DNA of 8,473 nucleotides from JBQTHI01 sp052390035 (GCA_052390035.1 JBQTHI010000041.1:1-8473); one strand, 5' to 3'. Positions 1-6,415 are shown, counted from the stretch's first letter. Made by a program: numbers and translations. The notes: generated from the sequence alone by a model not told the origin.

Positions 1-2384
1 ACGCCCATCATCACCAGGTTGGAGCGGTGGATTCGCTCGAAGCTCTCGGCCAGCACCGCTTTCACGCCTAGCAGGAGGGTGCCTTTGGCCGCCCAGTCCC
101 GCGAAGACCCCATTCCATAGTCCTTTCCAGCAAGAACCACCAGGGGCACCCCACCCGCCCGATAGTGGGCGGAGGCGTCGTAGATCGACTTGACCTGGCC
201 ATCGAGAAGGTCGGTCGTGAAGCCACCTTCGGTCCCTGGTGCGAGCAGATTTCGTACTCGAATGTTGGCGAAGGTTCCCCTGGTCATCACCCGGTCATTT
301 CCTCGCCGGGAGCCGTACGAGTTGAACATTGCCGGTTGCACGCCGTGTTCGATCAGGTATTTGCCCGCCGGGGAATCCGTCTTGATCGATCCGGCCGGGC
401 TGATGTGATCGGTCGTGACCGAATCCCCTAGAAAGGCAAGCGCCCGGGCGCCGACGATCGGGGTCAAGGGGGCAGGGTCGGGGCCTAGGTCATAGAAGAA
501 AGGCGGCTCTTGGATATAGGTCGAGGTCGGCGACCAGTCGTAGAGGGCGCCGCCGCTGGTGGTGATGTCCCGCCATTCCTCCGAGCCGGTGAACACGTCG
601 GCATATCGCTCGGTGAACTGCTGGCGGGTGACCGACTCGGCGACGACCCGGGCGATTTCGTCCTGGCTGGGCCAGAGATCGGCGAGGTTGACAGCCGATC
701 CCGGGATGGGTTCGGTGAGCGGGTCCCAGTCGACTGTGCCGGCCAGCGCATATGCAACGACCAGCGGTGGTGAGGCGAGATAGTTGGCCCGGACGTCAGG
801 CGATATCCGACCTTCGAAGTTGCGGTTGCCGGAGAGGACCGAGGCCGCCACCAACTCGTGCTGGTTGATGGCTGTCGAGATTTCCTCGGGGAGCGGTCCC
901 GAGTTGCCGATGCAGGTCGTACATCCGTACCCGACTATGTAGAACCCGGCTGCTTCAAGGTCGTCCAGTAACCCGGCCTTCTCCAGGTACTCGGTCACGA
1001 CCTTCGAGCCCGGGGCGAGCGAGGTCTTAACCCATGGTTTGCGGGTCAGCCCTTTCTCCCGGGCGTTGCGGGCGACGAGCCCCGCCGCCACCATCACCTC
1101 CGGGTTGGACGTGTTGGTGCAGGAGGTGATGGCGGCGATGACCACGTCACCGTCGGTGATGGTGAACCTCTGGGCTCCGTCCACCGCCGCCTTCGGGGAT
1201 ATTCCATGCCTGCCATAGATCGACACCATCTGCTCACGCCAGGTGGTCCTCATCTGGTCAAGGTCGACTCGATCCTGGGGCCGGCGCGGCCCGGCCAGGG
1301 CGGGTCTGACGCTGCCGAGATCGAGGGCTAGCTCCGCGCTGTAGGTCACCTGCCGGCGGTCATCCCGCCAGAGGCCCTGATGCCGGTAATACTGCTCGAC
1401 CATTTCCACCAAATCCGGTGGCCGGCCGGTGAAGCGCAAATATTCGATGGTTTGCTCGTCAACTGGGAAAAAGCCGATGGTGGCCCCGCATTCGGGCGCC
1501 ATGTTGGCGATGGTCGCACGATTGGCGACCGGCATGTCGTCGAGGCCGGGGCCGTAGAATTCCACGAACTTGCCCACCACGCCGTGGGCCCGCAACATTT
1601 CGGTGACTCTGAGGACCAGGTCGGTGGCGGTCGCACCTTCACGCAGGCGCCCGGTCAACCGGAATCCGACCACTTCGGGCAGCAACATGGAGATCGGTTG
1701 TCCGAGCATCGCCGCTTCCGCTTCGATGCCGCCCACTCCCCAACCGACGACCCCCAACCCGTTGATCATCGTCGTATGCGAGTCGGTTCCGACTAGTGAG
1801 TCCGGATGGAGCCATTGTCCGTCGTCCCAGACCACCTTGGCCAGGTACTCCAGGTTGACCTGGTGGACGATGCCGGTGGCGGGGGGCACGACGCGGAAGT
1901 TGGAAAAGGCCTGCTGGCCCCACTTCAGGAACTCGTAGCGCTCCTGGTTCCTTTCGAACTCCCGCCGGCTGTTGATGATGAGGGCGTCGGGACGATTGAA
2001 GGCGTCGACCTGAACGGAATGGTCTATCACCAGATCACAGGGCACTCCCGGGTTGACCTTGACCGCCGAGGCCTCGTCGCCGGTCATTCGGACGATCGCC
2101 GATCTCATCGCCGCCAGATCGACCACTGCCGGGACGCCCGTGAAATCCTGGAGCACCACCCGGCCGGGGATGAAGGGGATTTCAATTTCGCCCACGTTGC
2201 GAGCGTCATAGGCGGCGATGTTGTCGATGTCGCGTTGGCGGACGAGGCTGCCGTCGAGTCTACGCAAGGCGACCTCGAGCAACACTTTGATCGAGTAGGG
2301 GAGATGATCGATGTCGTGGACGGCTGCGAGGGGAGCGATCAGTCGCTCGCCCTTCGCCGTGGTGAGCAGCTTGGAAGTTTGCAT
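1..2384 (-). CDS. acnA: Aconitate hydratase A (3' end cut by window edge)
   Basis: Cytoplasmic [4Fe-4S] enzyme that interconverts citrate and isocitrate via cis-aconitate in the TCA cycle. I read the frame open from the ATG at 2384 to the left edge: 794 complete codons with no stop or frameshift. Enterobacterial AcnA is about 890 residues, so roughly 80-100 C-terminal residues lie outside. The catalytic part holds TDSHTTMINGLG near residues 198-210. The cluster ligands are Cys422 in ITSCTNTSNP and Cys488 and Cys491 in YGCTTCIGNSGP, with the family's usual spacing. The swivel domain starts near 651 at LGDSVTTDHISPAG and includes GSRRGN and GMGSSRDWAAKG (about 757-768). The ATG has a weak GAAAGG 6-7 bases upstream and puts the N-terminus level with known AcnA. 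It lies 124 bp downstream of the SufR-like regulator gene on the same strand, so co-transcription or shared control is plausible. The family call is certain; cellular role beyond the TCA cycle (iron-responsive RNA binding) is not shown. Confidence 0.97.
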   Translation of the reverse strand, partial: MQTSKLLTTAKGERLIAPLAAVHDIDHLPYSIKVLLEVALRRLDGSLVRQRDIDNIAAYDARNVGEIEIPFIPGRVVLQDFTGVPAVVDLAAMRSAIVRMTGDEASAVKVNPGVPCDLVIDHSVQVDAFNRPDALIINSRREFERNQERYEFLKWGQQAFSNFRVVPPATGIVHQVNLEYLAKVVWDDGQWLHPDSLVGTDSHTTMINGLGVVGWGVGGIEAEAAMLGQPISMLLPEVVGFRLTGRLREGATATDLVLRVTEMLRAHGVVGKFVEFYGPGLDDMPVANRATIANMAPECGATIGFFPVDEQTIEYLRFTGRPPDLVEMVEQYYRHQGLWRDDRRQVTYSAELALDLGSVRPALAGPRRPQDRVDLDQMRTTWREQMVSIYGRHGISPKAAVDGAQRFTITDGDVVIAAITSCTNTSNPEVMVAAGLVARNAREKGLTRKPWVKTSLAPGSKVVTEYLEKAGLLDDLEAAGFYIVGYGCTTCIGNSGPLPEEISTAINQHELVAASVLSGNRNFEGRISPDVRANYLASPPLVVAYALAGTVDWDPLTEPIPGSAVNLADLWPSQDEIARVVAESVTRQQFTERYADVFTGSEEWRDITTSGGALYDWSPTSTYIQEPPFFYDLGPDPAPLTPIVGARALAFLGDSVTTDHISPAGSIKTDSPAGKYLIEHGVQPAMFNSYGSRRGNDRVMTRGTFANIRVRNLLAPGTEGGFTTDLLDGQVKSIYDASAHYRAGGVPLVVLAGKDYGMGSSRDWAAKGTLLLGVKAVLAESFERIHRSNLVMMG

Positions 2385-2409
2385 TTATGCCTTTCGCGGT
2401 CCGCCGGCG

Positions 2410-2415
2410 AGTGTA
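2410..2415 (-). promoter_or_regulatory. Candidate -10 element (TACACT) for acnA
   Basis: On the minus strand TACACT fits the actinobacterial TANNNT -10 pattern. It would start transcription near 2403, leaving a leader of about 19 bases with a weak GAAAGG before the acnA ATG. No convincing -35 hexamer is present at 17-18 bp spacing (AAAGGA or nearby). This is a pattern match only; acnA could also be read through from the regulator gene upstream. Confidence 0.3.
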
Positions 2416-2420
2416 CCGAC

Positions 2421-2436
2421 AGGAGGTGCCGCTCCT
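2421..2436. repeat. Short inverted repeat upstream of acnA
   Basis: AGGAG and CTCCT form a perfect 5-bp inverted repeat around a 6-base centre. It lies just upstream of the candidate acnA -10 box, between the -10 and -35 positions, where an operator would act. The arms are short and could occur by chance. There is no T-run at a position that would make it a good terminator for the regulator gene, whose stop is about 70 bp upstream. Confidence 0.25.
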
Positions 2437-2508
2437 TTAGTAGGCATTCGCCCCGACCTGGCTGCAGGAGAAAACTTGGAGGATTTGCGGCGACCGACGG
2501 AAAAGTGT

Positions 2509-3249
2509 TCAGCGCGACCGGCGAGCGATCATCACCGGTATCTCGGTCACACAATCCTGGTCAGGCTCAAAGTGTGGTGTCAGCACCGGGCGGCAGTCCT
2601 GGCCGAGAACGCCCATGATCCCCGCCACCATGCCGCGGTCCAGCGAACACACCACCTCCGGATGGCCGGTGGCGGCCTCGCCGAACGGACAGTGAGAGGT
2701 GAACATCCGCTGCCTGGTCGGGTCGGCGGACACTTCGAAGCCGGCTCCACCCATGACCTTGGCCAGGGCTGCCACCGCCTCGTCATACCCGGGATCGGTG
2801 GGAATGCCGATCGAGGCGGCCAGCTCCCCCCCATATTCCCGGCCGACTTCCTCGGCCACCGAGGCAATGTCTTCGCCGTGTACCCGATCGAGCACTCTGA
2901 CCAGCAGCTCGACCAGAAGGTCATACCTGAGGCCGGGGTGGATCGACACCGACTTGGCGGTCGGTTCGTAACGCTTTGCCGGGCGGCCGGCACCGGGCCC
3001 GCTTCGACCGCTCCGTCGCTGATGGGTCACCCGCAAATAGCCGTCTTCGGCCAACCGATCGAGATGATGGCGAGCGACATTGGGATGGATCGAGAAAAGT
3101 TCGGCGATGCGGGCGCTCGTCACCGGCTCGGGCGACTGGCGGGTCGCCAGGTAGATGCCCCGCCGAGTTGGGTCGCCCAAGGCCGCGGTCAGATCGCCGA
3201 TCGAGCGGTCGAGGTCGGCTTGATGGGGGCCGGGGCGGCTCAATGCCAC
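2509..3249 (-). CDS. SufR-like winged-helix regulator (COG2345 type), probable Fe-S sensor
   Basis: A 246-residue DNA-binding regulator. Residues about 16-78 form an ArsR/MarR-like winged helix, with the recognition segment IHPNVARHHLDRLAEDG (54-70). It is followed by a basic Gly-rich wing ending in GRPAKRYEPT (88-97), typical of the COG2345 group that includes SufR. The C-terminal half has four cysteines, C187, C201, C219 and C233 (C-x13-C-x17-C-x13-C), set in a HCPFGEAATGHPEVVCSLD context. SufR proteins use C-terminal cysteines to hold an Fe-S cluster and repress Fe-S assembly genes, so Fe-S or redox sensing is inferred. The start is GTG at 3249, with no Shine-Dalgarno but a TATAGT box 7 bases upstream, suggesting a leaderless mRNA. 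It is divergent from mrp (62 bp) and upstream of acnA on the same strand; those two are its most likely targets. No suf genes are visible, so calling it SufR itself would go too far. Confidence 0.85.
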   Translation of the reverse strand: MALSRPGPHQADLDRSIGDLTAALGDPTRRGIYLATRQSPEPVTSARIAELFSIHPNVARHHLDRLAEDGYLRVTHQRRSGRSGPGAGRPAKRYEPTAKSVSIHPGLRYDLLVELLVRVLDRVHGEDIASVAEEVGREYGGELAASIGIPTDPGYDEAVAALAKVMGGAGFEVSADPTRQRMFTSHCPFGEAATGHPEVVCSLDRGMVAGIMGVLGQDCRPVLTPHFEPDQDCVTEIPVMIARRSR

Positions 3250-3255
3250 CCCGAA

Positions 3256-3261
3256 ACTATA
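3256..3261 (-). promoter_or_regulatory. -10 element (TATAGT) of the regulator gene, leaderless start
   Basis: On the minus strand TATAGT is one mismatch from the TATAAT consensus. It ends 7 bases before the GTG at 3249, so transcription would begin at or next to the start codon. This agrees with the absence of any ribosome-binding site. No good -35 box is seen. The hexamer is part of the palindrome ACTATAGT (3256-3263), so the same letters read as a -10 box on the other strand too. Confidence 0.5.
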
Positions 3262-3263
3262 GT
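3258..3263 (+). promoter_or_regulatory. Candidate -10 element (TATAGT) for mrp
   Basis: The plus-strand reading of the ACTATAGT palindrome gives TATAGT, with a predicted start near 3270 and a leader of about 42 bases before the mrp ATG. That leader carries AGGAGA (3293-3298). No strong -35 is seen, and part of the upstream side would lie in the regulator's coding start. Confidence 0.35.
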
Positions 3264-3286
3264 GGCCACACCTTTCTAGACACTAT
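3259..3286. promoter_or_regulatory. Putative operator: inverted repeat ATAGTG-N16-CACTAT
   Basis: ATAGTG (3259-3264) and CACTAT (3281-3286) are perfect 6-bp arms 16 bp apart. The left arm overlaps two 8-bp palindromes, ACTATAGT (3256-3263) and GTGGCCAC (3262-3269). The block covers the -10 boxes for both directions, where a dimeric regulator such as the neighbouring one would shut off itself and mrp. Binding is inferred from position and symmetry; I know of no consensus for this regulator that it matches. Confidence 0.4.
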
Positions 3287-3311
3287 CGGCATAGGAGAAA
3301 TAGCCCCGGCA

Positions 3312-4394
3312 ATGGGCACAACCACCGAGGTCCGTCAAGCGGTCGAGCAGGTCATTGAACCTGCGTTTGGGCGTTCCCTGGGCGACCTCGGACTGGTGAT
3401 GAGCGCCGAAAAGAGTCGGCTCGGAGGCGGCAAGGTCCGCATCCTGATGCCGATAGCCAGCTATCCCTACGCCGCCGAGCTGAACCGAAGAATCGCCGAG
3501 TCCGCCGGCGGACGGGTCGGGGTCGAGTTCGAAACCATGGATGAAGCCACCGCCACCGGCTTCATGACCCGCCTCGTCGACGCCGCCGGCCCCAAGGTCG
3601 GACAGAGCGGCTCGCCCACCAGGGTCATCGCCGTTTCCTCGGGCAAGGGCGGGGTGGGCAAGTCTTCGGTGACCACCAATTTGGCGGTGGCACTGTCCCG
3701 TCTCGGTCGGAAGGTGGGTGTGATCGACGCCGACATCTGGGGATTCTCCATCCCCCGAATGATGGGGGTGACCAACCCTCCTCTGGTGATAGGTCAGAGC
3801 ATCATTCCACCGCTCGCCTACGGGGTAAAGGCGATGTCCATGGACTACTTCGTCCCAGAGGACAAGGCGGTGGTCTGGCGGGGACCGATGCTGCACAAGG
3901 CGATCGAACAGTTCCTGACCGATGTCTTCTGGGACAGCCCCGAATACCTGATCGTCGACATGCCACCGGGGACCGGTGACATCGCCATCTCCATGAGCCA
4001 GTTCCTGCCCAGGGCCCAGGTGCTTTTGGTGACGACACCGCAGCCCACCGCCCAGCGAGTGGCTCGTCGGGCCGCCCTGATGGCCGACACGGTCAACCAG
4101 GAGGTCATGGGGGTGGTCGAGAACATGAGCTGGTTCACCGCCGACGACGGGCATCGCTACGAGCTGTTCGGCCGGGGCGGGGGGGCGGCACTCGCCGCCG
4201 AGATCGGGGTCCCTCTGCTCGGCCAGGTGCCGCTTCTGCCGGCTATGCGAGAGGGCGCCGACTCCGGATTGCCGGTGGCGCTGGCGGCGCCCGGCAGCGA
4301 AGCGGCCATGGCGTTCGACGCCATCGCCGCCCAGGTGGAGAGACGGCGTCCACGGGTGCGGAGCCATCCGCAGCTGGTAATCAATCAGCGCTAA
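3312..4394 (+). CDS. mrp: Mrp/ApbC-family P-loop ATPase with N-terminal MIP18-like domain, cysteine-free
   Basis: A 360-residue cytoplasmic ATPase of the Mrp/NBP35/ApbC family, whose studied members carry and deliver Fe-S clusters. A MIP18/DUF59-like domain covers about residues 5-95 (GRSLGDLGLV at 20-29). The ATPase domain follows, with deviant Walker A SSGKGGVGKSS (109-119), DADIWGFSIPRMMG (139-152), PVVWRGPMLHKA-like VVWRGPMLHKA (187-197) and switch motif DMPPGTGD (216-223). C-terminal landmarks are ENMSWF (270-275) and FGRGGG (286-291). There is no cysteine anywhere: the family's CxxC after ENMS reads TADDG, and the DUF59 cysteine-proline reads Tyr-Pro. The frame stays open upstream to 2976, but ATG 3312 matches the normal family N-terminus. 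AGGAGA lies about 13 bases upstream, a little far. It is divergent from the Fe-S-type regulator, which probably controls it. The family is certain; cluster carriage by this copy is doubtful. Confidence 0.95.
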   Translation: MGTTTEVRQAVEQVIEPAFGRSLGDLGLVMSAEKSRLGGGKVRILMPIASYPYAAELNRRIAESAGGRVGVEFETMDEATATGFMTRLVDAAGPKVGQSGSPTRVIAVSSGKGGVGKSSVTTNLAVALSRLGRKVGVIDADIWGFSIPRMMGVTNPPLVIGQSIIPPLAYGVKAMSMDYFVPEDKAVVWRGPMLHKAIEQFLTDVFWDSPEYLIVDMPPGTGDIAISMSQFLPRAQVLLVTTPQPTAQRVARRAALMADTVNQEVMGVVENMSWFTADDGHRYELFGRGGGAALAAEIGVPLLGQVPLLPAMREGADSGLPVALAAPGSEAAMAFDAIAAQVERRRPRVRSHPQLVINQR

Positions 4395-4410
4395 GAACCC
4401 CGAAACCCCC

Positions 4411-4423
4411 GAACCCCGGGTTC
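4411..4423. terminator. Small GC-rich hairpin at the mrp / DUF2752 convergent junction
   Basis: GAACC-CCG-GGTTC forms a 5-bp stem with a 3-base loop in the 33 bp between the mrp stop (4394) and the DUF2752 stop (4428). It is preceded by C-rich near-repeats (GAACCCC, GAAACCCCC). The location suits a two-way terminator, but the stem is short and neither side has a clear T-run. Confidence 0.3.
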
Positions 4424-4427
4424 CAGC

Positions 4428-4865
4428 TCATGATTTCATTAGTTGCAGCCCCAAGAATGACGCTCCAATCGGGGGAAGGGTGCCGGTCATCAACCGGATC
4501 ACCCACACGACGATGAGCAGCACGCCAACGCCGATAAGGACGTTGTTCACCAGCCGTGGGTCGGGGCGATGCCATCCCTTTAGACGGTGTCCTCCCCACC
4601 AGATCGCAGCTGTCAGGGCACCAACTATGAAAAGCGGCGCCAGGGGGTGGTAGGCCACCCCACGTCCTAAGTCAGCGCGGATGATCCAGGCAATCGCCCG
4701 CGTCATGCCACAGCCCGGGCAGGCCGTGCCGGTAAGCAGTGCGAACGGGCACACGGTGGCGCCATCGTCGGTGGGGGAGATCATCGTGGCGAGGGCCAAA
4801 ACGACCAGAGGGGCGCTGGCCAGCACCGGACGAGCCCGGCCCAGTAGATGGGCGCGGGTCGCCAT
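4428..4865 (-). CDS. DUF2752 family membrane protein
   Basis: A 145-residue integral membrane protein of unknown function. The family signature is clear: CPFALLTGTACPGCGMTRA (39-57), with Cys39, Cys49 and Cys52, followed by YHPLAP (72-77). About three membrane segments are seen, at 12-29, 75-91 and 105-125. The frame extends upstream to 4958, but I chose the ATG at 4865. It overlaps the TGA of the DUF4190 gene by one base (TGATG), and the extra upstream residues are just the DUF4190 gene read in another frame. It is therefore translationally coupled to its neighbour. The role of the Cys cluster is unknown; metal binding or disulfide formation would be a guess. Confidence 0.88.
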   Translation of the reverse strand: MATRAHLLGRARPVLASAPLVVLALATMISPTDDGATVCPFALLTGTACPGCGMTRAIAWIIRADLGRGVAYHPLAPLFIVGALTAAIWWGGHRLKGWHRPDPRLVNNVLIGVGVLLIVVWVIRLMTGTLPPIGASFLGLQLMKS

Positions 4866-5146
4866 CACCGACCGATGACGGTAAAGGGAATCAAAAGCGC
4901 CCCAGACAAGAGGAGGACAAGCCCGACCGCACCCAGGGCGATTCCGATAATCCCGCATATACGGCCAGCGCTGGCGGTGCCCCGGTTCTCCGGGGGCCTT
5001 CGGCCTTCGCCGATGGCTCGCAGCTCGCTGTTGCCCATGATCCAGGCAGCGATGCCAAGCGGGCCACAGCAGACGATGCTCATGATCCCTAGCACGAGAA
5101 TCGTTGTCGCCTGCGATGCCTCCGGGTACGGACTTGCAACGGTCAA
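4865..5146 (-). CDS. DUF4190 domain small membrane protein
   Basis: A 93-residue protein with two hydrophobic segments, about 13-37 (containing VCCGPLGIAAWIMG) and 61-92, joined by a short charged loop (ELRAIGEGRRPPENRG). The CCGPLG turn followed by a small polar/charged loop and a second Gly-rich helix is the DUF4190 pattern. The start is TTG at 5146, supported by GGGAG (5152-5156 on the minus strand) 5 bases upstream, an ideal spacing; no ATG or GTG fits better. Its stop overlaps the DUF2752 start by one base, so the two are probably made together and may interact in the membrane. The function of the family is unknown. Confidence 0.82.
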   Translation of the reverse strand: MTVASPYPEASQATTILVLGIMSIVCCGPLGIAAWIMGNSELRAIGEGRRPPENRGTASAGRICGIIGIALGAVGLVLLLSGALLIPFTVIGR

Positions 5147-5160
5147 ATGCTCTCCCGCTC

Positions 5161-5191
5161 GAGGTTTTGACAGCCTAGGGGCTCAAACCTC
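5161..5191. terminator. Nested stem-loop between aminotransferase and DUF4190 genes
   Basis: GAGGTTT (5161-5167) pairs perfectly with AAACCTC (5185-5191). Inside, AGCC (5172-5175) pairs with GGCT (5180-5183) around a TAGG loop. The structure includes the aminotransferase stop codon and ends just before the DUF4190 ribosome-binding site. There is no T-run after it on either strand, so a classic intrinsic terminator is uncertain. It could instead be an mRNA-stabilising or attenuating structure separating expression of the two units. Confidence 0.45.
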
Positions 5192-6415
5192 CCCAAGTCC
5201 TCGCCGCAGACCCTCGATCAGTTCCTCGACTTGGGCCGCCGTCATGATCAATGGCGGCGATATCTGTAGCCCGTTGCCAGCGATGGCCCGGGTGATGACC
5301 CCTGCCCGCCGGGCGGCTACAGCCACTTTTGGTGCCAGGCTAGGGTCGGCCGGGTCGAGCTGGAGGGCGGCCATGGCCCCGGTTCCGGCCCGCAGGGAAA
5401 CTGCCGGACCGACCCCGATCAGGGCCGAAAGCGCCTCCGCCAGCTCGATCTCGAGGGCCAGGGCCCGATCGAAGACCTGCTCTTCTTGGTAGATCCGGGT
5501 GACGGCCAACCCGGCGGCGCAAGCGGAGGCATGGCCCGAGTAGGTATAACCGTGGCGCCAAACCACTCCAGCTTGGTTGAAGAACGGAGCGGCCACCTTT
5601 GAAGAGGAGATGAGGCCACCCAGAGGCTGGTATCCAGCGGTGACACCTTTGGCGAAGAGGATCAGGTCGGGCTCGAGCTCGAAGCGGTTGGCGGCGAACC
5701 AATCTCCCACTCGCCCGAAACCCGTGATCACCTCGTCGGAGATGAACAGCCCGCCGGCCGCCCGGACGAGGTCGCGGACGGTGGTCAGGTAGTCGATCGG
5801 AGTCAGGCGGACCCCGCCCGCCCCGATGACCGGCTCGCAGAAGATGGCGGCGATCCGCTCAGGCCCAACATGGTCGATGGTCTTTTCGACCGCCTCCGCA
5901 TCGTCATGGGGCACAACCACGATGTCTCCAACCAGGTCGCCGTAACCGCTCCGATTCGGCTCGATCCCACCGAGCGACGTGCCGTAGGTGTGCATCCCGT
6001 GATAGGCCCATTCCCGGGAGATCATGACGGTCCGTTCGGGGGCTCCGGTGAGAGCGTGATATCGACGGACCAGCTTGGCGGCAGAGTCGACCGCATCGGA
6101 GCCGCCAGAGGTGAAGAAGATCTTCGAGTCGGGGTCAGGGCTTATGGCGGCGATGCGATCGGCGAGTTCCAATGTGGCGGGGGTGACGAAGTCGGTGAAA
6201 GTGTGATAGGCGAAGAGCTTGCCGAGCTGGGCGGTAACGGCATCGATGACCTGGCGATTGCCATAACCGAGGTTGGCGAACCAGAGCCCAGCGGTGGCGT
6301 CCAGATACCGATTGCCTGCCTCGTCGAATATGTAACAGCCTTCGCCACGGTTGACCACAAACGGGTGATGCTGAACCGTGAACATTTCGGCGAACGGATG
6401 CCATAGAGCGGACAT
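5183..6415 (-). CDS. Class III PLP-dependent aminotransferase (omega-amino acid type)
   Basis: A 410-residue cytoplasmic fold-type I aminotransferase, of the group that transfers omega-amino groups (beta-alanine, putrescine, GABA-like donors) to pyruvate or a similar acceptor. It opens with LWHPF (4-8) and YLDATAGLWFANLGYG (37-52). It has the phosphate-binding segment FTSGGSDAVDSA (101-112), Asp227 in ISDEVITGFGRVG (225-237), which contacts the pyridine nitrogen, and the Schiff-base Lys256 in FAKGVTAGYQPLGG (254-267). GYTYSGHASA follows (289-298). The length is normal. The ATG at 6415 gives the usual WHPF N-terminus, though the only GGAG upstream is about 20 bases away, overlapping the pntB stop. 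The gap from pntB is only 23 bp, so it is likely the last gene of the pntAB-pntB operon. The substrate cannot be told from sequence alone; the annotation 'aspartate aminotransferase family' would be misleading. Confidence 0.93.
   Translation of the reverse strand: MSALWHPFAEMFTVQHHPFVVNRGEGCYIFDEAGNRYLDATAGLWFANLGYGNRQVIDAVTAQLGKLFAYHTFTDFVTPATLELADRIAAISPDPDSKIFFTSGGSDAVDSAAKLVRRYHALTGAPERTVMISREWAYHGMHTYGTSLGGIEPNRSGYGDLVGDIVVVPHDDAEAVEKTIDHVGPERIAAIFCEPVIGAGGVRLTPIDYLTTVRDLVRAAGGLFISDEVITGFGRVGDWFAANRFELEPDLILFAKGVTAGYQPLGGLISSSKVAAPFFNQAGVVWRHGYTYSGHASACAAGLAVTRIYQEEQVFDRALALEIELAEALSALIGVGPAVSLRAGTGAMAALQLDPADPSLAPKVAVAARRAGVITRAIAGNGLQISPPLIMTAAQVEELIEGLRRGLGEV

Noticed and set aside
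165..1923. Several 70-140 codon frames on both strands inside acnA
   Set aside because: I translated the true acnA frame continuously from 2384 to base 1. These are out-of-frame or antisense shadows, not separate genes or signs of a frameshift.
1806..3279. Long plus-strand open frames (1806-2618 and 2311-3279)
   Set aside because: They run antisense to acnA and to the regulator gene. Their translations are rich in Arg, Gly, His and Pro with no recognisable domain, as expected of shadows in high-GC DNA.
2976..3311. 112-codon N-terminal extension of mrp
   Set aside because: It overlaps the regulator's coding region on the other strand and reads as Arg/Gly/Pro-rich noise. The Mrp family N-terminus begins at ATG 3312.
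3276..4367. 363-codon minus-strand open frame opposite mrp
   Set aside because: It is an antisense shadow of mrp. The translation is low in hydrophobic core pattern and has no family motif, while the mrp strand has all Walker motifs.
4395..4423. GAACCCC / GAAACCCCC / GAACCCC near-repeats as a tandem repeat or protein-binding array
   Set aside because: Only three imperfect C-rich units in under 30 bases between convergent genes; more likely simple low-complexity sequence with a small hairpin.
4866..4958. 31-codon extension of the DUF2752 protein
   Set aside because: It lies within the DUF4190 gene in another frame. The ATG overlapping that gene's stop is a far better start.
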